DNA of 44,712 nt. It comes from Planctomycetota bacterium (GTDB lineage Bacteria > Planctomycetota > UBA1135 > JACQFD01). The translations under genes and the position numbers were made by a program. The stretch is from contig JAEUHX010000051.1 of the NCBI GenBank assembly GCA_016792805.1, positions 1 to 44,712 of the forward strand. The letters run 5' to 3'. This document shows positions 24,197 to 32,869 of this stretch, in pieces; position 1 is the stretch's first letter, and the number at the start of each line of letters is the position of its first letter. The notes under the pieces were generated by a model. The model saw nothing but the letters and a program-made list of their open reading frames with translations. It was not told where the DNA came from and made no database searches.

Positions 24197-25465
24197 ATGC
24201 GTCCTTGGCGACCGATCCCTGGCCTTTTGTTGAGTGCGGTCGCGGCCCTCGGCTGCTCCGCGCCCGCGCTGAACGCTCTTCGGGCCTCAACGGGGCTCGC
24301 GCCGCCGTCCTTCCCGCCGCCCACCGTCGAAGAAGAGGTGGCGGTCGGTGTGACGCTGCTCCGTTTCGAGCCTCCGAGCTACGGCGGGGGACCCCAGCGC
24401 GTGCATGTGATCGGAGTTGACGGGCTCGGAGAAAGTGCACAATTGCGCATCCTTCGCGCGAACGCGGGAAAAGTGCGCGTCGACCGGATCGCGGAGGGGA
24501 CGTCGGCCGTCGTCGCCGTGAACGCCGGCTACTTCGATTCCGCCGGTGCTCCGATGGGATATTTGAAGATTGGCGGCCAAGAGCTCGCCACCCAGCCGGC
24601 GCAGCGGCCGCCGCGCGGAGTCGTCGGCTGGAATCCGGGCGAGAAGCTACAATTTCGAACGCTCGCGAGCGGCGATCGTTGGGATGCCGTGTCCGAGGCA
24701 CTCGGCGCAGGCCCGATGCTGATTCAGGCGGGGCGGCGCGCGGAGCGCTTCGAGCAGGAGGGATTCGCGGACCCGAAGTTCCTGGGCCCCAACCCGCGCA
24801 CCGCCATTGGGCAGACGGCCGATGGAAGGCTTCTGCTGGTGACCGTCGACGGGCGGTCGCCGACGGCCGCCGGCCTCTCACTCGCCGACCTCGCACGGCT
24901 GATGGAGGAACTCGGCTGCGTCGACGCGCTGAACCTCGACGGCGGCGGCTCGACCACGACGTGGGTTCGCGATTTCCCGGAGCCGATCGTGAACGTTCCC
25001 TCGGACTCCGGCGGCGCCCGCGCCGTGGCGAACGTACTCGTCGTCGACGCCCCGGACGTGATCGCCTACGACGACGACGACCCAGGACATGGTTGGACGA
25101 CGCAGCCGACCTGGGCCTGGCGGCGCGCCAGCCACGAGACAGCCTATCGAGGTGACCTTTGGCTCGGCGAAGGGGTGGGGGCCTACGCCGAATGGCGTCT
25201 CGGCACGCCGTCCATTCCCGGCCGGTACGCCGTGGAGGCGCGGGTGCCGAACGATCCACGCGTCGGAAGACTCACGTTCTCCGCGGGGCGCGACGGCGCT
25301 CCCCGGGCGTCGGTCGATGTGGATCCGCGCACGCAGGGTGGCCGATGGGTCCGCATCGGTGCGTTCGACTTCGCGCCGCAGGCCGCCGAGCTCCGCGTGC
25401 GCGTGGCCTCCACGGGCGGCGCCCTGGTGGCGGCCGACGCCGTGCGATTGGTGAGGCTGCCGTAG
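24197..25465 (+). CDS. Phosphodiester glycosidase (NAGPA/DUF2233) lipoprotein with C-terminal golvesin-like domain
   Basis: 422 aa. The signal peptide ends at Cys20 (VAALGC), a likely though imperfect lipobox. The NAGPA domain shows its hallmarks in order: VNAGYFDSAG (Asn109), RTAIGQTADGRLLLVTVDGRS and LNLDGGGSTT (246-252). Relatives remove N-acetylglucosamine from phosphodiester-linked sugars or act on surface glycans. Residues about 300-422 form a beta-sandwich (ETAYRGDLWLGEGVGAYAEW, then WVRIGAFDFAPQAAELRVRV) like the golvesin C-terminal module, probably carbohydrate-binding. It starts 14 bases from the divergent ATP-grasp gene, so the promoter must overlap that gene's 5' end. Confidence 0.87.
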   Translation: MRPWRPIPGLLLSAVAALGCSAPALNALRASTGLAPPSFPPPTVEEEVAVGVTLLRFEPPSYGGGPQRVHVIGVDGLGESAQLRILRANAGKVRVDRIAEGTSAVVAVNAGYFDSAGAPMGYLKIGGQELATQPAQRPPRGVVGWNPGEKLQFRTLASGDRWDAVSEALGAGPMLIQAGRRAERFEQEGFADPKFLGPNPRTAIGQTADGRLLLVTVDGRSPTAAGLSLADLARLMEELGCVDALNLDGGGSTTTWVRDFPEPIVNVPSDSGGARAVANVLVVDAPDVIAYDDDDPGHGWTTQPTWAWRRASHETAYRGDLWLGEGVGAYAEWRLGTPSIPGRYAVEARVPNDPRVGRLTFSAGRDGAPRASVDVDPRTQGGRWVRIGAFDFAPQAAELRVRVASTGGALVAADAVRLVRLP

Positions 25466-25536
25466 CCCCCGAGTTCTCTTGGCTACGGTTGTGATGAGCT
25501 CGGTGCCGATGGAGAGGCCGGAGAAACCGAAGCTCG

Positions 25537-26556
25537 ATGGATGGAACGCCCCGAACCGGCGCCGCCGGCATGACGTTGCGCGATGGGCTCGGGCAGCAGT
25601 CCCTCGAGCTGGAGGTTCGGCGCGCGGCGACCCACCCGGTGGCCGCCGGACTCTGTCTCGCCTGGGTCGAGCGCAAGCTGGAGTCGGTGCGGCTGCTGGC
25701 GCCCTCGAGCGGACGAGGTGAGTGGGCTGCGGGAGCGCGGACGAGCCTCGTGCTTCGGCTCGAGCGCCCGTCGGGGCGGCTGCGCGGCTGGGTTGCGCAC
25801 GGGTGCGAAGCGAGAAAAGTGGAATCGATCGCCGTGAGCCGAGTTGGCTTTGGAGAAGCCTCCGACAAAGCGCGAATTCGTGTTCGAAGCGATCGTACAG
25901 ATCCTTTTGTTGCAGCTTTCAACGATGCGTTCACGCTGGTCGAGGGCGTTGTGATCGCGCCGATCGCTGGAAAGCGAAGCCTCTGGGGCGCCCTCGCGAC
26001 GCTGTGCCCGATCGATGGGCCCGCCGCGGAGATGGCCTGCCGCGCCGTCTCGGCGGCCGCGGCGGTTTTGAGCGAGCGAATCGCGAGCGCGAAGCCCGGA
26101 GCGTCGACCGTCATCGAGGAGGCGCCGCGAGCGGCGCTGCCCTTCGGCGATTTTTGTGAGCGCACGGATTTGATGTTTGCGTGCTCGCCATCCTCCGGTG
26201 CCGGCGTCTCCGTTGTTGCTTATTGCTACCCGCGAGGCTCGAAGGGTGCCACGAAAGCAGCCTGCGGCGTGCGGCGCATTCCGCAGCCCGTTGTGAATAC
26301 GCTGCTCGAGGCGTTGCGCGTGGACGACATCGGATGCCGGTTCGAGGAAGACGCCTTTGTGTGCGCCATGCCGCAGACGGCGGATGCGGTCGCGCAGCGC
26401 GTCGTTGCAAGATTACAGAATGCCATGAAGAAGGTCGACGGGCTCGCAGCCAAAGGCGGGTTCGCAGTCGTGCGGGGCGACGCGCGGTCGATCTCCGCTC
26501 GAGAAGTCATCGGGCGCGCGGTCTCGCGCGCACGGTCCGCGATTCGTGAGGTCTGA
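25537..26556 (+). CDS. GAF-like protein with degenerate GGDEF-like C-terminus, paralogue 1
   Basis: 339 aa; no named family recognised. The N-terminal half (about 20-190) resembles a GAF-type sensor (VSRVGFGEASDKARIRVRSD, VVIAPIAGKRSLWGALATL). The C-terminal 130 residues have the layout of a diguanylate cyclase, but the GGDEF position reads FEEDAF (269-274), followed by the usual helix (DAVAQRVVARLQNAM) and strand (KGGFAVVRGDA). The catalytic glycines are missing, so it should not make cyclic di-GMP; it may bind a ligand or a partner. The paralogue follows 3 bases later. An in-frame ATG at 25570 is an alternative start. Confidence 0.7.
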   Translation: MDGTPRTGAAGMTLRDGLGQQSLELEVRRAATHPVAAGLCLAWVERKLESVRLLAPSSGRGEWAAGARTSLVLRLERPSGRLRGWVAHGCEARKVESIAVSRVGFGEASDKARIRVRSDRTDPFVAAFNDAFTLVEGVVIAPIAGKRSLWGALATLCPIDGPAAEMACRAVSAAAAVLSERIASAKPGASTVIEEAPRAALPFGDFCERTDLMFACSPSSGAGVSVVAYCYPRGSKGATKAACGVRRIPQPVVNTLLEALRVDDIGCRFEEDAFVCAMPQTADAVAQRVVARLQNAMKKVDGLAAKGGFAVVRGDARSISAREVIGRAVSRARSAIREV

Positions 26557-26559
26557 GCT

Positions 26560-27564
26560 ATGTCGGAGAACGCAGGAAAAACAATGTCCGCAGTTCCGGC
26601 TGCTCCCGAAGGCGCTCCGTCGGTCGACGACGCGGTGGCCCTCAGCACCGAGGTGATGCGCGCGACAACGTCGGGCAAAGCCGCCGAGGCCACGCTGGCA
26701 TGGGTCGCGAAAAGGCTCGCCGAACATGTGGCCGCGGCAGCCGGAGACGGGACGAAGCCCGATTCGAATAGTGTGATCCCATTTTTATTGAAGCTTCAAC
26801 GGCCCGAGGGCCGGCTGAAGTGCGTTCGTATCGGTGATCAGGATCTGAGGGAGCAGGAACAATTCTCGATCGACCGCGTGGCGTTCGGCGCCACGCAGGG
26901 AGGGCTTCACGCGACGGTCCACCGAGCAGCGGAGGATCCGTATGTGGCCGCCTACCGCACGGCGAAGCAGGAAGAGAAAACAATCATCGTGGCCCCGGTG
27001 AATGACACCATCGGCCCGTGGGGCGCGTTGGCGGTGGCGCTCGCACAGGATTCGAAATGTACGGATGCCGGCGTCCGGCTTCTTCGCATCGGCTCGTCCG
27101 CGCTGACCAAGTGGCTGCAGGCGAAGGAGAATCGTCGCGTCGTGCTGGAGGAGACTCCGCGCGCGGTGCTCTCGAAGGAGAAATTCCTGGAGCACGTCGA
27201 TTTCTTGCTTTCGTGCCGAGCGAAGTCGGGCCCCAACGTCGGGATGATTGCAGTCACATTTCCGGGGCCAAAGTCGTTCGGCGCATCGAAGACGACGGCG
27301 CGCAACCTGCGCGTCGCGATCGAGCAGACGCGCTACACCGACTCCGGCACGGTGCTGGACGACGACACGTTCATCCTCGCGCTGGCGCAGTGCGGCATGG
27401 ACGGACTGAAGACGGTCTCCTCAAGAATCCGCGCCGCGCTCATCAAGAAGGATCCGAAAGCTGCGACCTGTGGATTCGGTCTTGTCTGTTCCGACTCGGG
27501 CGCGATGTCCGCAACGGAGCTGATTGAGCGCGCGGTGCAGGCGGCGAAGAAGCCGCGGGGGTAG
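26560..27564 (+). CDS. GAF-like protein with degenerate GGDEF-like C-terminus, paralogue 2
   Basis: 334 aa, collinear with the preceding gene: a GAF-like region (SIDRVAFGATQGGLHATVHR, then TIIVAPVNDTIGPWGALAVA), the shared linker VVLEETPRAVLSKEKFLEHVDFLL and a GGDEF-like end in which the signature is LDDDTF (266-271), followed by DGLKTVSSRIRAALIKK and TCGFGLVCSDSG. Both copies keep acidic residues at the GGDEF turn but lose the glycines, so the change predates the duplication. The two genes are 3 bases apart and certainly co-transcribed; the products may form a heterodimer. Soluble, with no membrane segment. Confidence 0.7.
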   Translation: MSENAGKTMSAVPAAPEGAPSVDDAVALSTEVMRATTSGKAAEATLAWVAKRLAEHVAAAAGDGTKPDSNSVIPFLLKLQRPEGRLKCVRIGDQDLREQEQFSIDRVAFGATQGGLHATVHRAAEDPYVAAYRTAKQEEKTIIVAPVNDTIGPWGALAVALAQDSKCTDAGVRLLRIGSSALTKWLQAKENRRVVLEETPRAVLSKEKFLEHVDFLLSCRAKSGPNVGMIAVTFPGPKSFGASKTTARNLRVAIEQTRYTDSGTVLDDDTFILALAQCGMDGLKTVSSRIRAALIKKDPKAATCGFGLVCSDSGAMSATELIERAVQAAKKPRG

Positions 27565-27612
27565 TGGTTCCGAAGGTGCTTCCCGTTGGAAGCACCTGGC
27601 GTTGAGCGCTCT
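27565..27612. other. Short spacer before repeat element B
   Basis: No gene is visible. CCGAAGGTGCTTCC and GGAAGCACCTGG around 27570-27599 can pair through GGTGCTTCC/GGAAGCACC, a 9-bp hairpin directly after the stop of the second GAF-like gene, which could serve as a transcript end structure. Confidence 0.4.
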
Positions 27613-27794
27613 GAGGACGTTTCAAAAGTCATCCGAGCTGCGCGCGGGCCTCGTCGCTTATCGCTGCGTCGCCTCGTCCTCGTCGTAACTCCTCGGCTAC
27701 GCCTGCGGCGAGGCTCCTTGCGCTGGAGGACGATTCCTCGCGCCGCAGTGCGTAGCACCCGCGCAAGCGCCGGGAGCACTTTTGAGACGTCCTC
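27613..27794. repeat. Structured intergenic element B (long form)
   Basis: 182 bases bounded by GAGGACGTTTCAAAAGT (27613-27629) and the complement of GAGGACGTCTCAAAAGT (27778-27794). It is in the opposite orientation to element A (11208-11306), which shares both ends but lacks the centre. The centre (CGTCCTCGTCGTAACTCC, GGCTACGCCTGCGGCG, CCTTGCGCT, CGATTCCTCGCGC) matches the centre of element D (44430-44588). No open frame fits a transposase, so it is a non-autonomous or structural repeat. Confidence 0.78.
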
Positions 27795-28002
27795 CCGTCG
27801 CGGACCCCCGGAGAACCGCGGGGGAACTTCGAAGGCTGCGGGATGCGATTCGCCGGCACTGCGCCCCCCCAAGGGCCAACCCCCGAGAATTGGCCGCAAC
27901 ATCGGCGTTGGGCCGCTGATCCAGCAAGTCGTTGAAAGGCGCACTCCGGCGCCTCTCGTCGCACTCTCGCGATCTCATGGTCGGACCGCCTCGCTGTAAC
28001 CT
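27795..28002. other. Intergenic region between repeat elements B and C
   Basis: About 200 bases with no supportable gene. It contains a C-rich run near 27866 and a GGCGCACTCCGGCGCC imperfect palindrome near 27939. Nothing else is recognised. Confidence 0.3.
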
Positions 28003-28098
28003 ATTGCCACATTTACGGCGGTCCTGCTTGATCTCGCGGAAATTTCTCGCGCTCGCTGCGCGTCGCATCTGTGCGAGCACTTGGAGCACTGTTGCCAC
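28003..28098. repeat. Structured intergenic element C (divergent family member)
   Basis: On the minus strand the core reads AGTGCTCCAAGTGCTCGCAC, then ATGCGACGCGCAGCGAGCGCGA, which aligns with the AGTGCTCCCGGTGCTTG and GTGCTACGCACTGCGAGCGCGA of elements A and B. The ends differ: here TTGCCAC occurs in direct orientation at 28004-28010 and 28092-28098 instead of GAGGACG inverted arms. It lies in the 5' region of the FG-GAP gene. Confidence 0.55.
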
Positions 28099-28180
28099 GG
28101 TCTGTTAGGCCTGGCTGCATCGCGAGGCATCGTTGCCTTGCCAGCGCGAACGAACCATTTACTTCCTCCCGCGACCACAC

Positions 28181-30736
28181 ATGATTGGCACCCTTGAGTT
28201 GATAAGAATCACTCCCTTTCTTCTGCTGGGCGGAGCCGTTGGGCTGGGCCACAATCAGGCCGACGTCGTGGCCCCTTCGCCGACTAGTACGATCAACGCC
28301 GTCTCGTCAGTCCCGGGCGGACTATCGGGCTCTGATTGGTTGGGTATACGCGCTGCTTACGATGCCGGCCGGCACAGAGTCGAGCGCGTCGATCACGGGT
28401 GGCAGGCCAAGAATCCCGGCCAGGGTTGGATCACTGCGTTCGACGAGCGGGGATTCACTACAAATCCAACGGACGGCGCGTGGAGCTGGGGTTTGGATCT
28501 TCAAGGCTACGGCTGGGGTTCCCCGCAGCCCGTGGCTGCTCCGCGTTCGACGAAGTCCACCGGCGGGCGCGTTTCCCGCGAATGGGACGGCCGGATCACT
28601 GAGTGGTATATCAACGATACACGGGGTCTTGAGCACGGCTACACCGTCGCCAGCCGGCCCATGGAGGCGCGCGAGCCATTGACCTTGGATCTGTCCATTC
28701 GCGGCGGCTTGCGCCCCATGGTCTCGGGAGACGGACGCCATGTTGTATTTACCGATGCGCAGGGCGGCTCCATACTTCATTATAATAACTTAACCGTGCT
28801 TGACGCATCCGGCGCGACGGTGCCGGCGCGCTGGTATCCGCTCGGTGACCAAGCCTTGCGCCTCCGAGTCGACGACTCGGTCGCGAGCTATCCGCTGACG
28901 ATCGATCCCGTTGCGCAGCAGGCCTATGTCAAGGCGTCGAATCCAGGCTTGGACGACGAGTTCGGCGGCGCCGTGGCCCTCTCCGGCAACACGCTGGTCG
29001 TAGCGGCGCGATTTGAGGACAGCGCCGCGACCGGAGTCAATGGCAACCCATTCGATAATAGTGCCAGCGGTTCCGGCGCCGTCTATGTGTTTGCCAAGCA
29101 GGCAGGCACATGGGTTCAGGAAGCTTACTTGAAGGCATCCAACGCTCAAGCCGGCGACCTGTTCGGGACCTCTGTCGCCATCTCAGGCGACACGATTGTT
29201 GTCGGCGCACATGTAGAAGACAGCAACGCCACCGGGATCGGCGGCAACCAAGCCAACAACACCGTGGCCGATTCGGGCGCCGTGTACGTCTTTGTGCGCA
29301 ACGCCGGGGCCTGGAGCCAGCAGGCCTACATCAAGGCCTCAAACACCGGCGCAGGCGATAACTTCGGACTGTCTGTGGCGATCTCCGGCGACACCATGGT
29401 GGTGGGGGCACCGTTCGAGGATAGCAATGCCGCTGGAGTCAACGGCGACCAAAATAACGAAAGCGGCCAGAACTTCGGTGCAGCCTATGTGTTCGTTCGT
29501 AATGGGGCGGTCTGGAGCCAGCAGGCCTATTTGAAGGCGTCCAACCCGGGTGGAGCGGTCGCCGGCGACAACTTCGGCCACGCGGTGTCCATTTCTGCGG
29601 ACACGATTCTTGTGGGCGCCTATGCCGAGGACAGCAACGCCACCGGCGTCAACGGAGACCAAAACAACAATACCGCGGTCGACTCCGGGGCGGCCTACGT
29701 ATTTGTCCGCAACGGCGGGATCTGGAGCCAGCAGGCTTACTTGAAAGCTTCGAACACCGGCAGCAATGACTTCTTCGGCTGGGCTGTGGCCGTCTCCGGC
29801 GACACCATCGCGGTGGGCGCCTACTCGGAGGACAGTAACTCCACAGGAATCAACGGAGCCCAGAATAACAACCTGGCAAGCGGCTCGGGTGCCGTGTACC
29901 TCTTCCAGCGCGTTGCCGGCCTATGGTCGCAGGAGGCCTACGTCAAAGCCTCAAATACGGGCAGCAATGATCAATTCGGTCGCAATTTGGCCCTGTCGGG
30001 AGAGATCCTCGCCGTCGGCGCGCGATCTGAGGACAGCAATGCCTCGGGCATCGGTGGCGATCCGTTGAACAATTCATCCACCGATTCCGGTGCGACCTAT
30101 GTGTTGCGTCGCGCGGGCGGGGTATGGAGCCAGATTGCCTACCTCAAGGCTTCGAACTCGGAGTCCTTCGACCAGTTCGGATGGGCGGTCGGCGTGTCGG
30201 GCGCACTGGTGGTCAGTACTTCGGTCTTCGAGGCCAGCAACTCCTCAGGCATCAACGGCAACCAGTCCAATAACAGCCTCGCCTCCGGCGCTGCGTATCT
30301 GTTTGATCTGGACTTGGATCTCGGCACGGTCAGCTACGGCACAGGCACGCCCGGCTGCGCGGGCACCCATGAACTCGGTGTGACCCACGCACCGATGTTG
30401 AACTCGCCTCAATTCGAGATCAGCTGTAACAATGCGCCGCCGTCGTCTCTCGGCCTGGGAATCATTGCAAACGCCCAGGATCTCGCGGGGTCCGATCCGT
30501 TTTTCATTGGCGTGCTGCTTCATGTGGACCTGTTCGCAGCAACGGAGACCACCACACTCGACTTCCTGAGCGATGCCTCGGGCAACGCGGTTGCCGCGGT
30601 GCCGATTCCGAACGCGTCGGCGCTGGTCGGGGACACCTATTATGCGATGGCCCTCTGGGTGTGGACGAGCTGCTCGCTTCCGCCCTACAACCTGAGCACC
30701 TCCAAAGGACTCGCCCTTACGGTGCTCACGCCGTGA
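28181..30736 (+). CDS. Exported seven-bladed FG-GAP beta-propeller protein
   Basis: 851 aa from ATG 28181, giving a signal peptide (ITPFLLLGGAVGLGHNQA). Residues about 45-245 form an N-terminal domain ending in YPLTIDPVAQQ. Seven FG-GAP repeats (about 248-710) follow, each opening AYxKASN and containing FG, a SGDTxxVGA strand and EDSNATG(V/I)NG, a Ca2+-binding-type loop; seven blades make a closed integrin-alpha-like propeller. The C-terminal domain begins YGTGTPGCAGTHELGVTH, a type common on secreted planctomycete proteins. Probably surface or extracellular, for adhesion or carbohydrate binding; no catalytic motif is seen. The gene stands alone, and its codon use looks more mixed than its neighbours. 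Confidence 0.88.
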   Translation: MIGTLELIRITPFLLLGGAVGLGHNQADVVAPSPTSTINAVSSVPGGLSGSDWLGIRAAYDAGRHRVERVDHGWQAKNPGQGWITAFDERGFTTNPTDGAWSWGLDLQGYGWGSPQPVAAPRSTKSTGGRVSREWDGRITEWYINDTRGLEHGYTVASRPMEAREPLTLDLSIRGGLRPMVSGDGRHVVFTDAQGGSILHYNNLTVLDASGATVPARWYPLGDQALRLRVDDSVASYPLTIDPVAQQAYVKASNPGLDDEFGGAVALSGNTLVVAARFEDSAATGVNGNPFDNSASGSGAVYVFAKQAGTWVQEAYLKASNAQAGDLFGTSVAISGDTIVVGAHVEDSNATGIGGNQANNTVADSGAVYVFVRNAGAWSQQAYIKASNTGAGDNFGLSVAISGDTMVVGAPFEDSNAAGVNGDQNNESGQNFGAAYVFVRNGAVWSQQAYLKASNPGGAVAGDNFGHAVSISADTILVGAYAEDSNATGVNGDQNNNTAVDSGAAYVFVRNGGIWSQQAYLKASNTGSNDFFGWAVAVSGDTIAVGAYSEDSNSTGINGAQNNNLASGSGAVYLFQRVAGLWSQEAYVKASNTGSNDQFGRNLALSGEILAVGARSEDSNASGIGGDPLNNSSTDSGATYVLRRAGGVWSQIAYLKASNSESFDQFGWAVGVSGALVVSTSVFEASNSSGINGNQSNNSLASGAAYLFDLDLDLGTVSYGTGTPGCAGTHELGVTHAPMLNSPQFEISCNNAPPSSLGLGIIANAQDLAGSDPFFIGVLLHVDLFAATETTTLDFLSDASGNAVAAVPIPNASALVGDTYYAMALWVWTSCSLPPYNLSTSKGLALTVLTP
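28922..30313 (+). repeat. Seven in-frame tandem repeats encoding propeller blades
   Basis: Repeat starts (the Ala codon of AYxKASN) fall at 28922, 29123, 29324, 29525, 29735, 29936 and 30137. The period is 201 bases (67 codons) except for one 210-base unit, the fourth, which carries three extra residues in GGAVAGDNFG. The regular spacing suggests expansion by unequal recombination. Confidence 0.85.
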
Positions 30737-30816
30737 CTGCTGGCGTCCACCCATCAGGGGCGACACGGCGCCTCACTCCTCATCTGTGAGACTTCGATCT
30801 GGCGGTGCTCGCGCCC

Positions 30817-32781
30817 TTACTTGGCAGAGAGTGCCAGATCGAAGCTCAGGTCGGAGCTCGCCGCGTCGGATTGGTGAATCTCGACCGCGATCACATTGAG
30901 GCCATCGACGAGGAGAGCGGGGTCAAGGTCGGTCTCTCGGAGGGCGCTTTCGTTCGATCCGGAGATGCTCGAGGAAGCGAGCGTCGATGAGGAGATCGCG
31001 TCGAGGATCATGTTCTCGCGATAGGCCTCTTTGCCGTTCACGTAGACCACAATTCCGTCATCGCGGATCGCGCGGAGAATGAGCCGGCGCGCATGGGACG
31101 CGCCTGCAACTGTGAACTGCTTTCGGAACCAGGTCGTGATGTGCTTTTGTGTGGGGTTCCCGCCGAAGCCGACGACGGTCGCCTCATCGCCGTCGCCGTA
31201 GCCGAGCTGCGCCGGGCCCTGCTGCCACGTGGAATCGTCGAACGCCACGGTAGTCCACGCGGCCGGCGGCGCCGCGCCGGTGTCGAGGTACTTCCACGTG
31301 GAGCCGATCGGCACGAGGACGCTTTCGGGGAGCATGCCCTGGATTTCCATGTCGAAGCTCAGGTCGGAGCTGTTGACGGCGGCCTGATGGACCTCCACGG
31401 CGATGGTGTTGGCTCCGGCCGCAAAGAAGGTCGCCGGAATGAGTGCATCGTAATAATTGAACTCCCCCGCATCGGGGATCGAGCTCGAGGCCAAGGTCGC
31501 CGGGAGTACCGCGCCTCCGGGCATATTGTAGCGAGCCGCCTCCGCGCCGTTCACATAGATGACGGCGCCGTCGTCGCGAAGCGCGCGAAGGCGCATGGCC
31601 GCATACTGGCTCGGGTTCGCAACGGTGATCGTTTTGCGGAACCAGCTCGTGACGTACTTATTGTTGGGGTCGGGGCCGAATCCGATGACCGTGGTCTCAT
31701 CGTGATCGCCGTACCCGAGCTGTGCATTCCCGACCGACCAGCTCGAATCATCGAAGCTCGGCGATGTCCACTGGGCGCCCGGGAAAACGCCCGTGTCGAG
31801 GTAGCGCCACGAGGCGCGGCGCGCGAGAAGGACGTCGTCCAGCACCTCGCGATACCGGCCCGAGATCGTGCACATATCGATCACGGCTCGAGTGCGTTTG
31901 AAAGCTCGAATGGAGAGAGCGCTCGGCGTGGCATCGACTGCGACGGCGCCCCAATCGGACGCATCGTGGAAGAGGCTCCCCGCGGAGAGTTGCAGGAGCG
32001 GATTGAGCGGCTGGCCGCCATGGCCGGAAACCACATAAGGGATGCCGTCGATGCCGAGGCGCTCGTAGCAGTGCTCGTGGCCGCCGAACACGGCGTGGGC
32101 GCCCCACTCCCGGAATGGCCACTGCATCCAGAAGCTCGAGCCGTGGCTCGCACCGGATGTGTATGCAGCGTGATGAAACAAAACGAGCTTGAACGGCGCC
32201 CTCGATGCGGCGAGCGCGCCTTGAAGCCACTGTCCCTGGATGGATGTGGGCAGGAATCCGTCGGGCTCATTCGGATCGCTGTCTAGAAAGAACAGCTCCA
32301 CCGGACCCGCGCGGTGAGAATAGTATCGTTCGTTGCCTGGGAGCTTGAAGAACGCGAGATAGGGAGCGGCGCCAGTCGTATACCAATCGTGATTTCCAAG
32401 GCTCGGAAAGAAGCGATTGGTGGGGCTTCCTGGGCCGAATGCGCCGGAGTAGCCGCCGATGAACTCGTGGTAAATCTTGCCGATGTTGACGTCGATCGTT
32501 GCGGCCTCGCCCAGCGGATAATTATTATCTCCGACGGTGGCAATAAAGTCGGGATTGAGGCTTTTCACGGTATTTGCAACGCCGACTGATTGTTGGGTTC
32601 CGTTTCCGTAGTCGCCAATGACCGCGAAGTGCACATGAGAGCGGTCGTCGATCGGCAGCGGCTGCGCCGGGGCCGCCGATCCCGAGGTGTGCTGCTGGGA
32701 GAAGCTCGGCGCAAGCGGCGCGGCCAGGAAGAGCGCGGCGGGGGCGAGGAGCTCGAGGGCTCGGCGGGTGTGGGGCGGCAT
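30817..32781 (-). CDS. Exported calcineurin-like metallophosphoesterase with two C-terminal beta-sandwich modules
   Basis: 654 aa. Signal peptide about 1-29 (LLAPAALFLAAPLAPSFSQ). The phosphoesterase domain has all five metal blocks: GDYGNG, GDNNYP, GNHDW, LFHHAAYTSG and GGHEHCYER, the last two as in purple-acid-phosphatase-like enzymes. Two homologous modules of about 150 residues follow, each starting W(R/K)YLDTG and containing LGYGDxDETTVxGFG, a WFRK strand, RDDGxVxYVNG and NxIAVEVHQ; this pattern is typical of jelly-roll, galactose-binding-like domains. It probably dephosphorylates extracellular substrates while attached to a polymer. Divergent from the gene at 32870, with an 88-base gap. 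Confidence 0.88.
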   Translation of the reverse strand: MPPHTRRALELLAPAALFLAAPLAPSFSQQHTSGSAAPAQPLPIDDRSHVHFAVIGDYGNGTQQSVGVANTVKSLNPDFIATVGDNNYPLGEAATIDVNIGKIYHEFIGGYSGAFGPGSPTNRFFPSLGNHDWYTTGAAPYLAFFKLPGNERYYSHRAGPVELFFLDSDPNEPDGFLPTSIQGQWLQGALAASRAPFKLVLFHHAAYTSGASHGSSFWMQWPFREWGAHAVFGGHEHCYERLGIDGIPYVVSGHGGQPLNPLLQLSAGSLFHDASDWGAVAVDATPSALSIRAFKRTRAVIDMCTISGRYREVLDDVLLARRASWRYLDTGVFPGAQWTSPSFDDSSWSVGNAQLGYGDHDETTVIGFGPDPNNKYVTSWFRKTITVANPSQYAAMRLRALRDDGAVIYVNGAEAARYNMPGGAVLPATLASSSIPDAGEFNYYDALIPATFFAAGANTIAVEVHQAAVNSSDLSFDMEIQGMLPESVLVPIGSTWKYLDTGAAPPAAWTTVAFDDSTWQQGPAQLGYGDGDEATVVGFGGNPTQKHITTWFRKQFTVAGASHARRLILRAIRDDGIVVYVNGKEAYRENMILDAISSSTLASSSISGSNESALRETDLDPALLVDGLNVIAVEIHQSDAASSDLSFDLALSAK

Positions 32782-32869
32782 GGGACAGCGCAAGGTGGGA
32801 CGAGTTGCGCGTGCACGGGGGGAGCGCCAGTTTCCCGGACGGAGGGGTGCTCCCGCTACTCTGGCCTCC

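Noticed and set aside
28922..30313. CRISPR-like regular repeats
   Set aside because: The units are 201 bases, in frame and encode propeller blades; there are no short identical repeats with unique spacers.
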